64,000 nt of DNA from Notamacropus eugenii (taxonomy: Eukaryota; Chordata; Mammalia; Diprotodontia; Macropodidae), in contig NC_092874.1 in the NCBI RefSeq assembly GCF_028372415.1, positions 240,104,069-240,168,068 of the forward strand, in the 5' to 3' direction. This document shows, piece by piece, positions 34,442 to 46,359 of the stretch. Position 1 is the first letter of the stretch; the number at the start of each line of letters is the position of its first letter. Under the pieces are notes generated by a model. It worked only from the letters and a program-made list of their open reading frames with translations, ran no database searches and was not told the origin of the DNA. The translations under genes were made by a program, and so were the position numbers.

Positions 34442-35525
34442 ATGCCCAAAAAAGGGGGGAAAAATCAGACTATAGAAGGTTATTTTCTTAGTGAACAGGT
34501 ATTCTCTTCCACCCTTTCAGATGAGGAACAACAATGTTTGCCATCATGGGAAAACATAAAAGTCAAGGCTTCTGCATCCCAAACCTCCAAAATAAATATG
34601 AAATGGTCCCAGGCCACGGAAGAGCTCAAAAAGGATTTTGAAAATCAAGTAAGAGAGGTGGAATTAAAATTGGGAAGAGAAATCAGAGTGATGCAAGAAA
34701 ATCATGAAAAGTGAGTCAACAGCGTGCTAAGCAAGACCCAGAAAATGCTGAAGGAAATAACACCTTTAAAAATAGGCTAACTCAATTGGCAAAAGAAGTC
34801 CAAAAAGCTAATGAGGAGAAGAATGCTTTAAAAAGCAGAATTAGCCAAAAGGAAAAGGAAGTTCAAAAGTTCACTGAAGAAAATTGTTCTTTAAAATTAG
34901 AATAGAACAGATGGAAGTTAATGACTTTATGAGAAACCAAGAAACTACAAAACAAAACCAAAAGAATAAAAAAATAGAAGATAATGTGAAATATCTCATT
35001 AGAAAAACAACTGACCTGGAAAATAAACCCAGATCATGAAAGCCATGATCAAAAAAAGAGCCTAGATATTATCTTTCATGAAATTATCAAGGAAAACTGC
35101 CCTGATATTCTAGAACTAGAGGGCCAAATAAATATCGAAAGAATCCACCAATAACCTCCTGAAAGAGATCCAAAAAGAGCAACTCCAAGGAATATTGTGG
35201 CCAAATTCCAGAGGTCCCAGGTTAAGGAGAAAATATTGCAGGCAACTAACAAGAAACTATTCAAGTATTGTAGAAATACAATCAGGATAACACAAAATCT
35301 AGCACCTTCTACATTAAGGGATCAAAAAGCATGGAATATGATATTCCAGAAGTCAAAGGAACTAGGATTAAAACCAACAATTACCTATCCAGTAAAGCTG
35401 AGTATAATACTTCAGGGGAAAAATGGTCAACCAATGAAATGGAGGACTTTCATGCATTCTTGATGAAAAGACCAGAACTGAAAAGAAAATTTGGCTTTCA
35501 AACACAAGAATCAAGAAAAGCATGA
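34442..35525 (+). pseudogene. L1-type ORF1p, frameshifted
   Basis: ORF1 protein of a HAL1-like element, an RNA-binding trimer in the family. It starts at ATG with 'MPKKGGKNQTIEGYF'. A coiled-coil region runs over 34,600-34,905 ('QVREVELKLGREIRVMQE', 'NRLTQLAKEVQKANEEKN'), and the C-terminal domain lies in 35,197-35,525 ('NTIRITQNLAPSTLRDQ', 'WNMIFQKSKELGLKP', 'ITYPVKLSI'). A stop after 'ENHEK' (34,714), another at about 34,905, and later frameshifts break it. Nothing indicates use by the host. Confidence 0.75.
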
Positions 35526-35647
35526 AAAGGTAAACAGGAAAGAGAAATCACAAGGGACCTACTAAAGTTGAACTGTTTACATTCCTACATGGAAAGGTAA
35601 TATTTGTAACTCTTGAAACTATTCTCACTATGTGGGTAGTTGGAGGG

Positions 35648-35650
<3 letters not shown>

Positions 35651-35705
<55 letters not shown>
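35651..35705. repeat. (AC)27 microsatellite inside HAL1-like element
   Basis: Perfect AC run between 'gtagttggagggatt' and 'atagagaaagacagag', in the slot that holds (GATA)n in the copy at 16,291. Confidence 0.97.
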
Positions 35706-35709
<4 letters not shown>

Positions 35710-36565
35710 GAAAGACAGAGAGCACAGGGTGAGTTGAATAGGAAGGGATCATATCTAAAAAAATAAAATTAAGGAGTGAGAGAGGAATATATTGGGAGGA
35801 GAAAGAGAGAAATGGAATGGGGCAAATTTTCTCATAAAAGAGGCAAGAAAAAGGTTTTCCAGTTGAGGGGAAAAGGGGGGAGGTGAGAAGGAAAAATTGA
35901 AGCTTGCTGTCATCACACTTGGCTCAAGGAAGGAATAACAAGCACACTAAATTTGGTATGAAAATGTATCTTACACTACAGGAAAGTAGGGGAGAAGGGG
36001 ATGAGTAGGGTGGGGGGGATGATGAAAGGGAGGGCAAATGGGAAGAGAGAGCAATTAGAAGTAAATACTCTTGGGAAGGCACAAGGCCAAAAGAGAGAAT
36101 AGAAGAAATGGGGAGTAGGGTAGGATGGAGGGAAATATAGTTAGTCTTATACAACCTGACTATTATGGAAGTCATTTGCAAAACTACACATATATAGCCT
36201 ATATTGAATCGCTTGCCTTCTCAGCAGGGATGGATGGGGAGGGAGGAAGGAAGAGAAGTTGGAACTCAAAGTTTTAGGAACAAATGTTGAGAATTGTATT
36301 TGTGTACAACTGGAAAATGAGAAATACAGGTAATGGGGTATAGAAATTTATCTTGCCCTACAGGACAAGAGAGAAGATGGGAATAAGGGAAGGGAGGGGT
36401 GTTGGAAGGGAGGGGTGTTAGAAGGGAGGGCACATTGATGGAAGGGGCAATCAGAATGCATGGCCTTTTGTGGGGGAGGGGAGAGATGGGGAGAAAATTT
36501 GGAACTCATAATTTCGTGGAAATGAATGTTGAAAACAAAGTAATTAAAATTTTTTTAAAAAAAGT

Positions 36566-37330
36566 AAAAAATAAATTCATTAGAAAAAATCTCTCTAGTT
36601 TTCTTTCTACGTTCTTGCTCTTCTTGATTTAGGTATCAAAACCATATTTGTGTACAGATGGGATTTGGTAGGACTTTTTTTTTTAACTTATTTTTCTAAA
36701 TAGTCTATATAATAATAGAATTGATTGCTCTTTAAGTGTTTGGTGGAACTCACTTGTGAATTCATCTGGCCCAGGGAACTTTGTTTAAGATCTCATTTAT
36801 GACTTTTTTTTTTAAAAAGATAAGGTTATTTAATATTATATTTCTTCTTCTGTTAATCTGGGCAGTATATGGTTTTATAAGTAATTATCCATTTACAGAT
36901 ATATTGGCATATAATTGGGCAAAAGAGCTCATCAGAACTGCTTCTTCACTGGTGGTATATTTACCCTTTCCATTTTTGAGTGTGATAATTTGGTTTTCTC
37001 CTTTCTTTTTAAAATAAAATGAACAAAAGTTTATCTGTTTTATTGACTTTTTCATAAAACCAGCTACTAGTTTTATTTATTCATTTATTTTTTTTAACTT
37101 TCAATTTTATTCTCTCTTTTCATTTTCAGGATTTTTATTTTTGGCATTTTGGGGGGGATTTTTAATTTATTCTTTTTCTAGTTTTTTTTTTTTTATTGCA
37201 TGGCCAACTCATTGATTCACTTTTTCTCTTTTTTATTGATGTAAGCTTTTTGGAAATATAAATTTCCCCTCAACATATTTCTTTGATTTCATCTTATAAA
37301 TTTTAGTATCTTGTCTCTTTTTTTGTCATT
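36566..37330 (-). mobile_element. L1 ORF2, right part of the split element
   Basis: It resumes with 'gatttaggtatcaaaaccat', 'cacttgtgaattcatctggc', 'tcatctta' and 'ttagtatcttgtctc', the region upstream of the RT core in antisense, in register with the left part ending at 33,780. Confidence 0.65.
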
Positions 37331-37716
37331 ACCTTTAATGAGTTCTTCACTCAGTGCAACTCAGTGGTTCCCTATAATCTCTTTCTGACCAGTTGCCCAA
37401 CCTTGTTACTATCTCTGGGTTGAGAGCTCTTGAAGCTGCTGTAGCTGCTGTCACAGTCACTTCCAAGATCAATCACTGGTGTTGCTGCTGTATGGGATCT
37501 GGGCTGGTCTCCAACCTAGTAAGTATTACAGTACTCTCCTCCTGACCTCCTAAATTGTCTTAGTCTGGAAAAAATGTCTCTTCGTGACCTTTTGTTGACA
37601 CTGTCACTCCAAAATTCAACTTGACTCATTATTTTAAAATTGTTTGGAGGGATATGTTGGGACAATTCAGCTGGATTGCTACCTCTCCTCTGCCATCTTG
37701 GCTCCACCTCCCTAAG
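37331..37716 (-). mobile_element. L1 5' UTR, minus strand
   Basis: It ends 'ctctgccatcttggctccac', the reverse complement of an L1 5' start. Inside are 'tctggaaaaaatgtctcttc' and CTG-rich sequence around 37,430-37,490. It is a different subfamily from the 5' UTRs at 33,781 and 49,540, directly joined to ORF2-type sequence on its left, implying an internal deletion or two abutting copies. Confidence 0.6.
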
Positions 37717-37887
37717 GGTAATGGTTTATGTGAATTCATTTGTTATCCTGAAAGTTAGCTGAATTAATTATTGACTAATTTTTAGATGACTCCCTTAGGT
37801 TCTCTAAATAAACCATCCTATCATCTGCAAGAGTGACAATTAAGCTTTCCTCTTACCAGTGTTTATCCCCTCAATTTCCTTTTCTTG

Positions 37888-37929
37888 TCTTCTCTCTCTC
37901 TCTCTCTCTTTCTTCCCCCCCCCCCCCCG

Positions 37930-37964
<35 letters not shown>
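37888..37964. repeat. (TC)n, poly-C and (CA)17 tract
   Basis: TC repeat at 37,888-37,909, a C run at 37,915-37,928, and CA at 37,931-37,964, immediately before the SINE. Confidence 0.93.
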
Positions 37965-37965
<1 letters not shown>

Positions 37966-38200
37966 TTGGCACAGAGGATAGAGCACTGGCTTGGAATCAG
38001 GAAAATTCATTTTCATGAGTTCAAATATAGTGTCAGACATGTAGTGGCTGTGTGACTCTGAATGCCACTTAACCCTATTTGGCTCAGTTTCCTCATCTGT
38101 AAAAGAGCTGGAGAAGGAAATGGCAAATCCACTCCAGTACCTTTGATAGGAAAATCCTAAATCACAAAGAGTCAGATACAACTGAAACAGCTCAGTGCAC
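37965..38200 (+). mobile_element. MAR1/WSINE1-like SINE
   Basis: 'tttggcacagaggatagagc', 'gctgtgtgactctgaatgcc', 'agtttcctcatctgtaaaag', 'aatcacaaagagtcagatac': a sense copy of the SINE at 14,144. The first bases of the head are replaced by the CA tract. A C-rich tract follows at 38,210-38,232. Confidence 0.75.
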
Positions 38201-38329
38201 ATGCACATGCACCACCCCCCCCACCCCCACGCACATACAATTGTCCTTTCCATGTACTCAGTGATCAAGGAACACTGACTTTCTTGCTGATCTTTGCAGG
38301 ATGTACTTTATTTTTTGACTTCATGTATT

Positions 38330-38635
38330 TTCACTAGCTGTCTTCCAGGCCTGGAATGCTCTCCATCTTCTTCTTTATCATCTATCTTTCTTCACATTTC
38401 AGTTCAAATTCCACCTTCTCAAAAAGTCCTTCCTTATCCCACTTAATGATAGTGCCTTCCTTTTACTGATTACTCCAACTTATCCTGTCTGTACCTTGTT
38501 TATACATAGTTATTTACATGTTGTCTACCCAATGGGGTAGACTATGGGCTCCTTGAGGATGGGGCTGTTTGATTTTCTTAGTGCCTGGCAAATAAAAAGT
38601 ACTTAATAAATGCTTGATGACTTGACTTAATAAAT
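38330..38635 (+). mobile_element. L2 3' end
   Basis: 'ttccaggcctggaatgctct', 'ttcagttcaaattccacctt', 'gggctccttgaggatggggc', 'tagtgcctggcaaataaaaa', 'acttaataaatgcttgatga': a well-kept L2 end. Confidence 0.8.
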
Positions 38636-39159
38636 ATCCTTGCTTTGCACCTATTATTGGAAAGTTCTGTAGCTTATCTCTATTACATATAATGCTGACT
38701 TTTAGTTTTAGATAGATGCTATTTATAGTAATAAGAAATAGTTTACTTATTTCTATGATTTCTAGTGTTTTTTTTTCCTAAACAGAAATAGGTCTTGAAT
38801 TTTGTCAAAAGTTGTGATGTGGCATTATATTTTTTTGTTCTTTTTGTTAATGTGGCTTATTAGGTTTCTAGTTTTCCTAATATTGATTCCACCCTATATT
38901 CCTGGTATAAATTGCTCCTAGTCATAGTATATAATCTTTTTTGATTATGTTAATGTAGACTCTAATAATATTTTGCATTGATATTCATTGAGCATTTTTT
39001 GTCTATAGTTTTCTACCTGTGTTTTGTCCCTCCCTGGTTTAAGTTATCAAGATAATTTTTTTTTTATTATAGAAGAAGCTTGGTAGGATTACTTCTGTTC
39101 CTAATTCTTCAAAAAGCTTGAGCCTCAATCTCATCAAAGTTCAAAAAGGGAAGAATATA

Positions 39160-39226
39160 TACATATACATACATGTATATATGTATATATATACACACAT
39201 ATACATATACATACATATACACACTC
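39160..39226. repeat. TATA/TACA-rich microsatellite
   Basis: Imperfect TATG, TACA and CATA alternation at the junction between an antisense and a sense L1. Confidence 0.85.
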
Positions 39227-39229
39227 AGT

Positions 39230-41375
39230 TGGGTACAAAAATCTATTTTACCCAGTGGGGAATTAGGAGGGGTTGGGAATAAGAGACATAGAGAAGGATT
39301 TAACAAAAGGGAAGGTGAATTAAGGGAGGCAGTGATCAGAAGCAAAACAGACTTATGAAGAAGAACAGGATAAAAAGAGAGAGAGAAGGCTAAACAGAAG
39401 AAAGTAGGATGGAGGAAAATATACAATTAGTAATCAACTGTGAATGGGATGAGCTCACCAATAAGATGGAAGAGGATAGCAGAATGAATTAGAAACTAGA
39501 ATCCAACAACATGTCATTTACAAGGGATACACCTAAAAAAGAAAGACACAAAGTGTTAAAAAAAGAGACTGGAGCAGAGTTGATAATGCTTCAGCTAGGG
39601 TAAAAAAGGCAAGGATAGCAATCATGACAAAGCAAAGGAAAAAAAATAGAACTAATTAAGAGAAAATCAGGGAAAACTTATTTGGCTAAAAGTTACCATA
39701 GACAATGAAGTAATCAAAAATGAAAGGGGTGAACTCACCTCCAATGAGGAGGAAATTAAAACAATAATTAGAAATTACTTTGCCTGACTTTATGTCCATA
39801 AATTCGACAATCTAAATGAGATGGATGAGTATTTTAAAAAATACAAATTGCCCAGATTGACAGAAGAGGAAGTTGAATACTTAAACAACCACATCTCAGA
39901 AAAAGAAATTGAACAAGCCATCAATGAACTCCCTAGGAAAAATCTCCAGGGCCAGATGGATTTACAAGTGAATTCTATCAAACATTTAAAGAACAGTTAA
40001 TTCCAATGCTATATAGAGTATTTTTGAAAATTGGGGAAGAAGGAGTCCTCCCAAATTCTTTTTATGATACAAATATGGTTTTGATACCTAAACCAGGAAG
40101 AGACAAGACAGGGAAAGAAAATTATAGACCAATTCCTCTAATGAATATAGATGCAAAAATTTTAAATAAGATTTTAGCAAAACGAATACAGCATCTTATC
40201 ATGAGAATAATACATTATTATCAGGTAGGATTCATACCAGGAATGCAGGGCTGGTTCAATATTAGGAAAACTATTAGCATTATCGATCATATCAACAACA
40301 AAACTAACAGAAACCATATGATTATCTCAATAGACAATGAAGTAATATAAAACAGAGTTTTAAGGACACATTTCTCTAATAAAGGCCCCATTTCTCAAAT
40401 TTATAGGAAACTGAGGCAAATTTATAAAAATAAGAGCCAATTGATATGATTGAAATAAGAGCACAATTGATAAATGGTCGAAGGATATGAACAGGAAGTT
40501 TTCAGAAGAAGAAATCAAAACTATATAGTCATATAAAATGCTCTAAATAACTATTAATTTGGAAAATGAAAATCAAAATAACTGACATAATACTTCACTC
40601 ATATAAGAAATGATAAATGCTGGAGGGGATGAGGGAAAATAGATTTACTAATAAATTGTTAATAGAGTTGTGAACTGGTACATCATCCTGGAGAATAATT
40701 TGGAACTATACTCAAAGATCTATAAAACTGTGCATACCCTTTGATCCAGCAATACCATTATTAGGTCTATACCCTAAAAAGATCAAAGAAAGAGGAAAGG
40801 GACCTTTATGTACAAAAATATTTATCCAGCTGATGCTCATCAACTGAGTAATGGCTGAACAAGTCATGGCATATGAAGTTGATGGCATATTATTGTGCTA
40901 TAAGAAATGATGAGGAAGGTGATTTAAAAAAAAATATAGTAAGACTTAACATGAACTGATGCAAAGTGAAATGAGAAGAACTGGGAGACTACAATGCAGA
41001 GTAATGGCAAAGTTGTGACAAAGATCAACTGTGAAAGACTTGGATATTCTGATAAATACAATGATCCAAGACAATTCTAAAGGACTCATGATGAAAAGTA
41101 CTATCCACCTCCAGAAGGAGAGAGAGAGCGAATGAACTCTGAGTGCAATTGAAGTATAATTTTTCTCATTTTCTTTATTTTTCTTGCTTTTTTGGTGATG
41201 TAGCTAACATGAAAATATTTTTCATGTATATTGATAGCATTTTGCTCACCTTCTCTATGGGTGAGGGAGGGGTATAATGGAGAGAGAATTTAAAACTCAA
41301 AATTTAAAAAGAAAAGAATTTTAAAAAATAAATTAAAAAAATATTAAAGTAAAAAAAATAAATAAATAAAAACTC
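39230..41375 (+). mobile_element. L1, ORF2 5' half joined to 3' end, internally deleted
   Basis: Inter-ORF purine-rich sequence (39,230-39,430) is followed by ORF2 upstream region ('gagctcaccaataagatgga', 'acaacatgtcatttacaagg') and the first part of RT to 40,350. It then jumps to the ORF2 C-terminus ('aattgataaatggtcgaagg', 'tgcataccctttgatccagc') and 3' UTR ('atgatgaaaagtactatcca'), ending in an A-rich tail near 41,375. Confidence 0.7.
40006..40350 (+). pseudogene. L1 ORF2 reverse-transcriptase N-terminal part
   Basis: A 114-codon open piece carries RT block words '[17 protein letters not shown]', '[20 protein letters not shown]' and '[16 protein letters not shown]', followed by 'ISID', the first catalytic-aspartate region. 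The sequence then breaks off, so the second catalytic motif is absent. Inactive. Confidence 0.8.
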
Positions 41376-41812
41376 TGAGAGATCAAGTGTTTGCTGCCTC
41401 AAACAATTATAGGCTTTTATGGTTCCCTGGTGTTGATGACTGATCTATATTACTTAGATTTCCCTAGGAAATAGGAAGAAGCTATGCTGACTTTATTATT
41501 TTATTTCTGTTCTAGCATTCAAAGCCAACAGAGTCAACATCTTGTTTGAATATATCAAGTTAAAGATGTTTCAAGTGTGTGATGTATATTCTCATTTTCA
41601 TTATTTCTTTAAATTTAGGATTAGTTTTTATCTCTGCTCTAGCAAGTTTATAATCTGTATCTAGAATGCCAAACTGGAAATAAACTTTGTTAACACAAAA
41701 AAAGAGAACTTGTGTGATTGTATATATAATCTTCAAATTTAGTGTTTGATTAACTTTTATTAGCTTTTCAAAGAATAATGTGCTTCATGATTTGGAGATC
41801 TATAATCACTCA
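41376..41812. other. Unassigned spacer
   Basis: No gene or repeat family recognised. Confidence 0.35.
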
Positions 41813-41935
41813 TAGGATCACAGAATCTTCAAATTAGAAACCATTTACCTTAATCTCTTCATTTTATAGATATGGAAGGTGAGGTCCAAAAAAGAGTAAA
41901 GTAACTTTCTCAAAGTGTAAAGGAGTTGTACTGCC
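41813..41935 (-). mobile_element. MIR/THER1-type SINE fragment
   Basis: 'aggatcacagaatcttcaaa', 'tcttcattttatagatatgg' and 'agtaactttctcaaagtgta' are the tail and CORE in reverse. Confidence 0.55.
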
Positions 41936-42168
41936 TACAGAATACTACAGACACTGACCAATAATGAAGATTCTAGTGTGTTTCCTTTTTTTCACAAATG
42001 TGCTTTCTTTACCCCTGGGTCAGCACCTTGTCAACTAGTCTTGTATTCACCTGCACCAACTATTCGTGCTAACTTTTGGAACCTGCTCCTCAAACATAAG
42101 ATTAGGCATAAAGACCAGACACTGACTGGATCCTGGTTTGCTGCCCTACTTGTGAGGCCTGAAGGTTG

Positions 42169-42440
42169 TCGGGCAGCTAGATGGTACAGTGAATAAATGT
42201 GCTGGTCCTGTTACTAGTAAGGCCTGAGTTCAAATTTAACCTCAGACACTTATTAGCTGTGTGATTTAGGGTAAGTCACTTAATATCTGTTTGTTTCAGT
42301 TTTATCATCTATAAGATGGGGATAATAATAGCAACTACCTCTCAGAGTTGTTGTGAGGATTAAATGAGATAATGTTTGTAAGTGCTTAGCAAAGTGCCTG
42401 GTACATAGCAGGAATTATATAAATGCTAGCTTTTATTACT
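42169..42440 (+). mobile_element. tRNA-headed marsupial SINE with L2-like tail
   Basis: 'gggcagctagatggtacagt', 'gttcaaatttaacctcagac', 'ttatcatctataagatgggg', 'agttgttgtgaggattaaat', 'agtgcctggtacatagcagg'. The same build as 24,266-24,510. Confidence 0.8.
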
Positions 42441-43170
42441 CCTGCTATAACTATTTCTCAGTCTCTAAATTTAAAAAAAAAATCACTATTAGAAAGTTCT
42501 ACACCCTGATGGTAGAGATAATGGAATAGAGATATCCCAAGCAATGTCTAGGGGGAGCAATGGAAAACTTAATAAATGGGCATAGCTGAGTCCTAGGTCA
42601 GCCTTTCCAAAAGACCATCCTTTAATTACCTTCTTGCTCCTACTTAGCTTGAAATGCTAGTTTTCTGTTGGTTAGATTGTAAATTCTTTGCACTTGAACT
42701 CATTGCTTGGACTCCCAAAGAGTGGATACCAACTCCAATTTTATCTATTGTGGGGACTGTATTTCTAAACCTGTCTGGTTCAAGAGCCCCAATTGGTGTG
42801 TTTCCCATTAAAAATCACCCAGTAATTAGATTTTAACAAAGGTATTTACTCAGATGGCATAATTTTTTAAAAAGCTCCCTTTTCGTAAATGGGGGTGCAT
42901 TCTTCCACAGATAAACACAGATTCTGTGAGAAAGAGAAGGCTCATACTTAAAGTGCAATAGTACTGAGACATACACGTAGGGAACACGTGAAGTTGAGTC
43001 ATTTCACAATTATGGGATCTCAGTGTTCTTTTTCTCTTTACAGAATATTCTCAAAGCTCCCCAGTGGGAATGGGTTTGTGTTAAATGAGTTGCTCAACTG
43101 GGATTGCTCTTCACAGGATACAATATATCTTGAGGGTGTGTCTGTATTCTAGCTTCTCTTGACATGATTC
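42441..43170. other. Unassigned spacer
   Basis: No gene or repeat family recognised. Confidence 0.35.
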
Positions 43171-43171
43171 T

Positions 43172-43715
43172 CTATCTTTTAGTTGTCAACAAGTCTTTAA
43201 GTGCTTACTTTGTGCCAGACTCTGTGCTAAGTGAAAGAGATACAGATAAACGGAAAAATAGCTTCCACTCTCAGGGAGATGATACTATATGGGGGAGACA
43301 ATATGCAAAATAAGTAGGAGAAAATAATATAGGGAAGACTCTGGCATTGAGGGTTACTGGTAAAGGCTTCATGAAGAAGATAGAAATGAAGCTGATACTT
43401 AAAGAGAAGCCAGGGAAGTCAGGAGGCAGAGAATTCTGGAAATGGGATATAGCCAGGGAAAATTTGCAGTCAGGAAGTGGAGAGAAACACTAAGATGGTC
43501 AGTGTTGGTAGAATTTGTGGAAAAGAGTCAAGTGTAAGAGAAGTGGAAATATAGGAAGGGCCAAGATCATGAAGGGTTTTAAAAAACCAAATAATAGATT
43601 TTATGTTTTATCCTGTCAATAATAGGGAACCACTGGAGCTTTTTATTTGTTTGTTTTGCTTTGTTTTTGAGTGAGTGGCATAATCAAATCTATACCTCAG
43701 GAAGATCACTTTGTT
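43172..43715 (-). mobile_element. L2 LINE 3' portion
   Basis: It opens 'agtgcttactttgtgccaga', then 'gaggcagagaattctggaaa', 'agatcatgaagggttttaaa', 'aatagggaaccactggagct', 'aggaagatcactttg': a long reverse L2. Confidence 0.7.
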
Positions 43716-43719
43716 TTTA

Positions 43720-46215
43720 AATTTTTTAAAAATTTTAGACAAATACTAAAACAATTACATAATAAGAAAATAAAAAGGAACATTATGAACTTAAACATAA
43801 AATAAGAAGAGAAAAAAGTCATGTGCACAGCAGAACATAAGAGAGAATTGAAAATATATAGCAATAACTTATCATTTCAAGAAAGCCTATAATTAAACAC
43901 TGTGCATTAAGTTGAAAACTGTCTATCTTTTCTTTGCTTTCTTGTAGGTTTTCTTTTGTTCTCTGATGTATGCTTTTTACTTTGTTCTTTTTTTCCTCCT
44001 TCCTCCCCACCTCCACCACCCCAAGGCTACAATTGAGAATGGATATATTTATATATAAGTATTGATATATACATATATACACACACATACATAAGCATAT
44101 ACTTTCCTTAAAAGATTGTACTCCTAATCTTGTTTTTATGTTTGTGCATGTTTCTTTTTTCCTATTTCTCCCAACTTCTCTACTTCTACCTGCTGCCTTG
44201 CCCTCCCATTACTTAACCTACCCCCACTTCAGCAATCCCTCCCTTACCCTCCCATTCCCCTAAATCTAAACATCCTTCTAAACCCCACTTTTAACTTATT
44301 CCCTCACCCTCCCTTCTAAAGATCCCTCCTTTATCCTCTCCTCTCATCCTCTTAGAGCTTTATTTCTTTTTTTAAATTTAGAAGACTTTTATACTCTTCT
44401 AGATGTATATGTATTTTTCCTCCTAAACTCATTCCCAATGAAAGTAAATTTCAAGAACTAATAGCCCCTTTCCCCCATCTAATTCCTCTGTATTAATTCT
44501 TCTTCTTGCACCTCCTTTGTATAGGATAATTACTCTTTAAGCTGTTCTGGAATGGTTTTACTTTTTAAAGTCATATACTGAGGTCTACCCCAATCTTTCT
44601 TGTAAGCTACCTAATTATTAGTAACAATCTTAGACATAGGTTTCATATTTTCCATACGTAAAAGGTAGACATTGTATCCTTATTAAGTCCCTTGTAATTA
44701 GTCTTGGTATGTACCTTATATTTCTCTTAGCAAATCTTCTACTGAGTTCAGGTTGTTTTTTTTTTTTTTTTAACAGAGTCTAACAGTTGATCAAATGTCC
44801 ATTTTTTTCATTCAAAATTATGCTTAGCTTTGCTGAGTATGATATTTCTGGCCAGAGGACCAGTTCTTCTGCTCTTTGATATATAGTGTTCCAAGACCTG
44901 CAGTCTTATAGGGTCACCAACACTAGGTCTTGTGTGATTCTAGTTGTGGTACCATCATATGTAAATTGCTTTTTTTCTTGCTGCTCATAATATTTTGTCC
45001 TGATCTGGGAGTTTCAGAATTTAACTATAATATTCCTGTGAGTTTTCCTTGAAGGATTTCTTTTAGGTGGTGATCCGTAGATTTTTTATATTTCTATTTT
45101 CCCCTCTTATTCTAATGCTTCAGGACAATTTTCTTTAATTATTTTCTGTATTGTTGTATCAAGACTTTTTCATCAGAACTTTCAGGTAGTCCAATTATTC
45201 TAATGTTTTCTCTTCTTGATCTGTTCTTTAGATCTGTTGCTTTTCTTACATTTCACGTTCTCTTCTATTTTTTTTTAATTTATTCATCTCTTATAACTTC
45301 ACTGGCTTCCATTGCCCAATTCTGATTTTTCAAGGAGTCGTTTTCTTCCTTAAGATTCTGGATCTCCTTTTCTAGTGAGTTAACTTTCTTGTCATAATCT
45401 TATTTTTCTTTTTAAATTTTCTTTGATCACTCTCACTTGATTTTTACTGCTTTTTAAAAGTTCTTCAGTGAATTCTTTTTGGGCAGGTTTGACATTTGAC
45501 ATTACTCTTTGGGGTATAAGAGGGATTTTTTGTTTCAGTATTCTTCTCTGAAGATGAACCCCTACCTTCTCTATTCTCAAAGTAGATCTCTATGGTTGGA
45601 TTCTTTTTCTTTTGCCTATGTATTTTTTTGGTAATAATTTAATTTTTATAATTGGCTCTAGTCCTGGGGTATGGGGGATGGTGCCTCTAGCCTCTGATCC
45701 TCTTCAGTTGTCCCCTATGACCTTGAACTAAAACCCTCCTATAGGTGTCCACAGTCAGCAGTGTCCCTGTCACAGTGCTTCTGCACTCACCTGGCTTGTG
45801 CTGGTTCCTTCTCAACCCAGACACTCTACAGCACAGTTGGGTCTGGAGTTCATTGTCAGCAGAGGTTCCCTAGATCTTCCTCAGGTTAGACACTCAACTC
45901 CCCTCACTATCCCAGGGGTAAAAGTTTCTGTGGCAAATCAAACCCAACCCAGGGTTTGCTGCTTGTTGTTTAAGCACCTTGTCACTGGTTGTTAAAGCAG
46001 ACCTTAGCTTGGAGGTGTTTATTCTTCACAGGGTAGAAATCTAGTCCTGGGATTTTTCTTCTGGTCTTCTCTGATTGTCCGAAGAGAACCCATGTTCTGC
46101 CCTTCCTCTTACTTGCTTCCATGGTTCTATGTTCACCCAGAGATGCTGTTTTATCTGGAGGAAAATCTTTGAGAGTTTGAAATTTTCTGACCTACTCTAC
46201 TGTCTTCCCAGAATC
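43720..46215 (-). mobile_element. HAL1-like element, minus strand
   Basis: The right end, 'gacctactctactgtcttcc', is the reverse of an L1-type 5' start. The 5' UTR covers about 45,620-46,215, and ORF1 remnants about 44,590-45,610 (antisense words such as 'ttagctttgctgagtatgat' and 'ttctcttcttgatctgttct'). The AT-rich 3' part runs to about 43,720. The 2.5 kb length with ORF1 and no ORF2 fits a half-L1; all frames are broken. Confidence 0.55.
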
Positions 46216-46359
46216 CTTTAAGTTCAGTTTTGAAGCTGAGTGGAGGAGACTGGACTACAGAGAAACTTGCAATAACTTAGGTGAGAGGTAGTAAAAACCT
46301 ATATCGGGGTGGTGATGTGACTGCCCATCCTCCACTCATCACTTTATTTTCTGAATCCA

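Larger units (their letters stand above)
33781..36565 (+). mobile_element. Nearly complete HAL1-like (ORF1-only) element
   Basis: The 5' end is 'gggggggcagagccaagatg', a CpG-bearing 5' UTR of about 660 bases, then ORF1 (34,442-35,525, broken), a (CA)n slot, the purine-rich 3' module in two copies (about 35,930-36,300 and 36,330-36,550), and tail 'gaatgttgaaaacaaag' with A-rich end. At 2.8 kb with no ORF2 it matches the half-L1 (HAL1) layout. It splits an antisense L1; 'attcatt' flanks both sides. Confidence 0.75.
37717..39130 (-). mobile_element. L1 ORF2 RT-region fragment, split
   Basis: The two outer parts, 37,717-37,880 ('tatcatctgcaagagtgaca', antisense of the RT active-site region) and 38,636-39,130 ('aggtcttgaattttgtcaaa', 'tattgattccaccctatatt'), belong to one antisense ORF2. 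The gap holds microsatellites, a SINE and an L2 3' end. Confidence 0.6.

Noticed and set aside
34442..35525. Possible host gene encoding a coiled-coil protein
   Set aside because: Start, coiled coil and ITYP-KLS C-terminal words match L1-type ORF1p, and it lies within a complete HAL1-like layout.
39109..39426. 105-codon minus-strand frame
   Set aside because: It runs antisense through L1 inter-ORF purine-rich sequence and a TACA tract.
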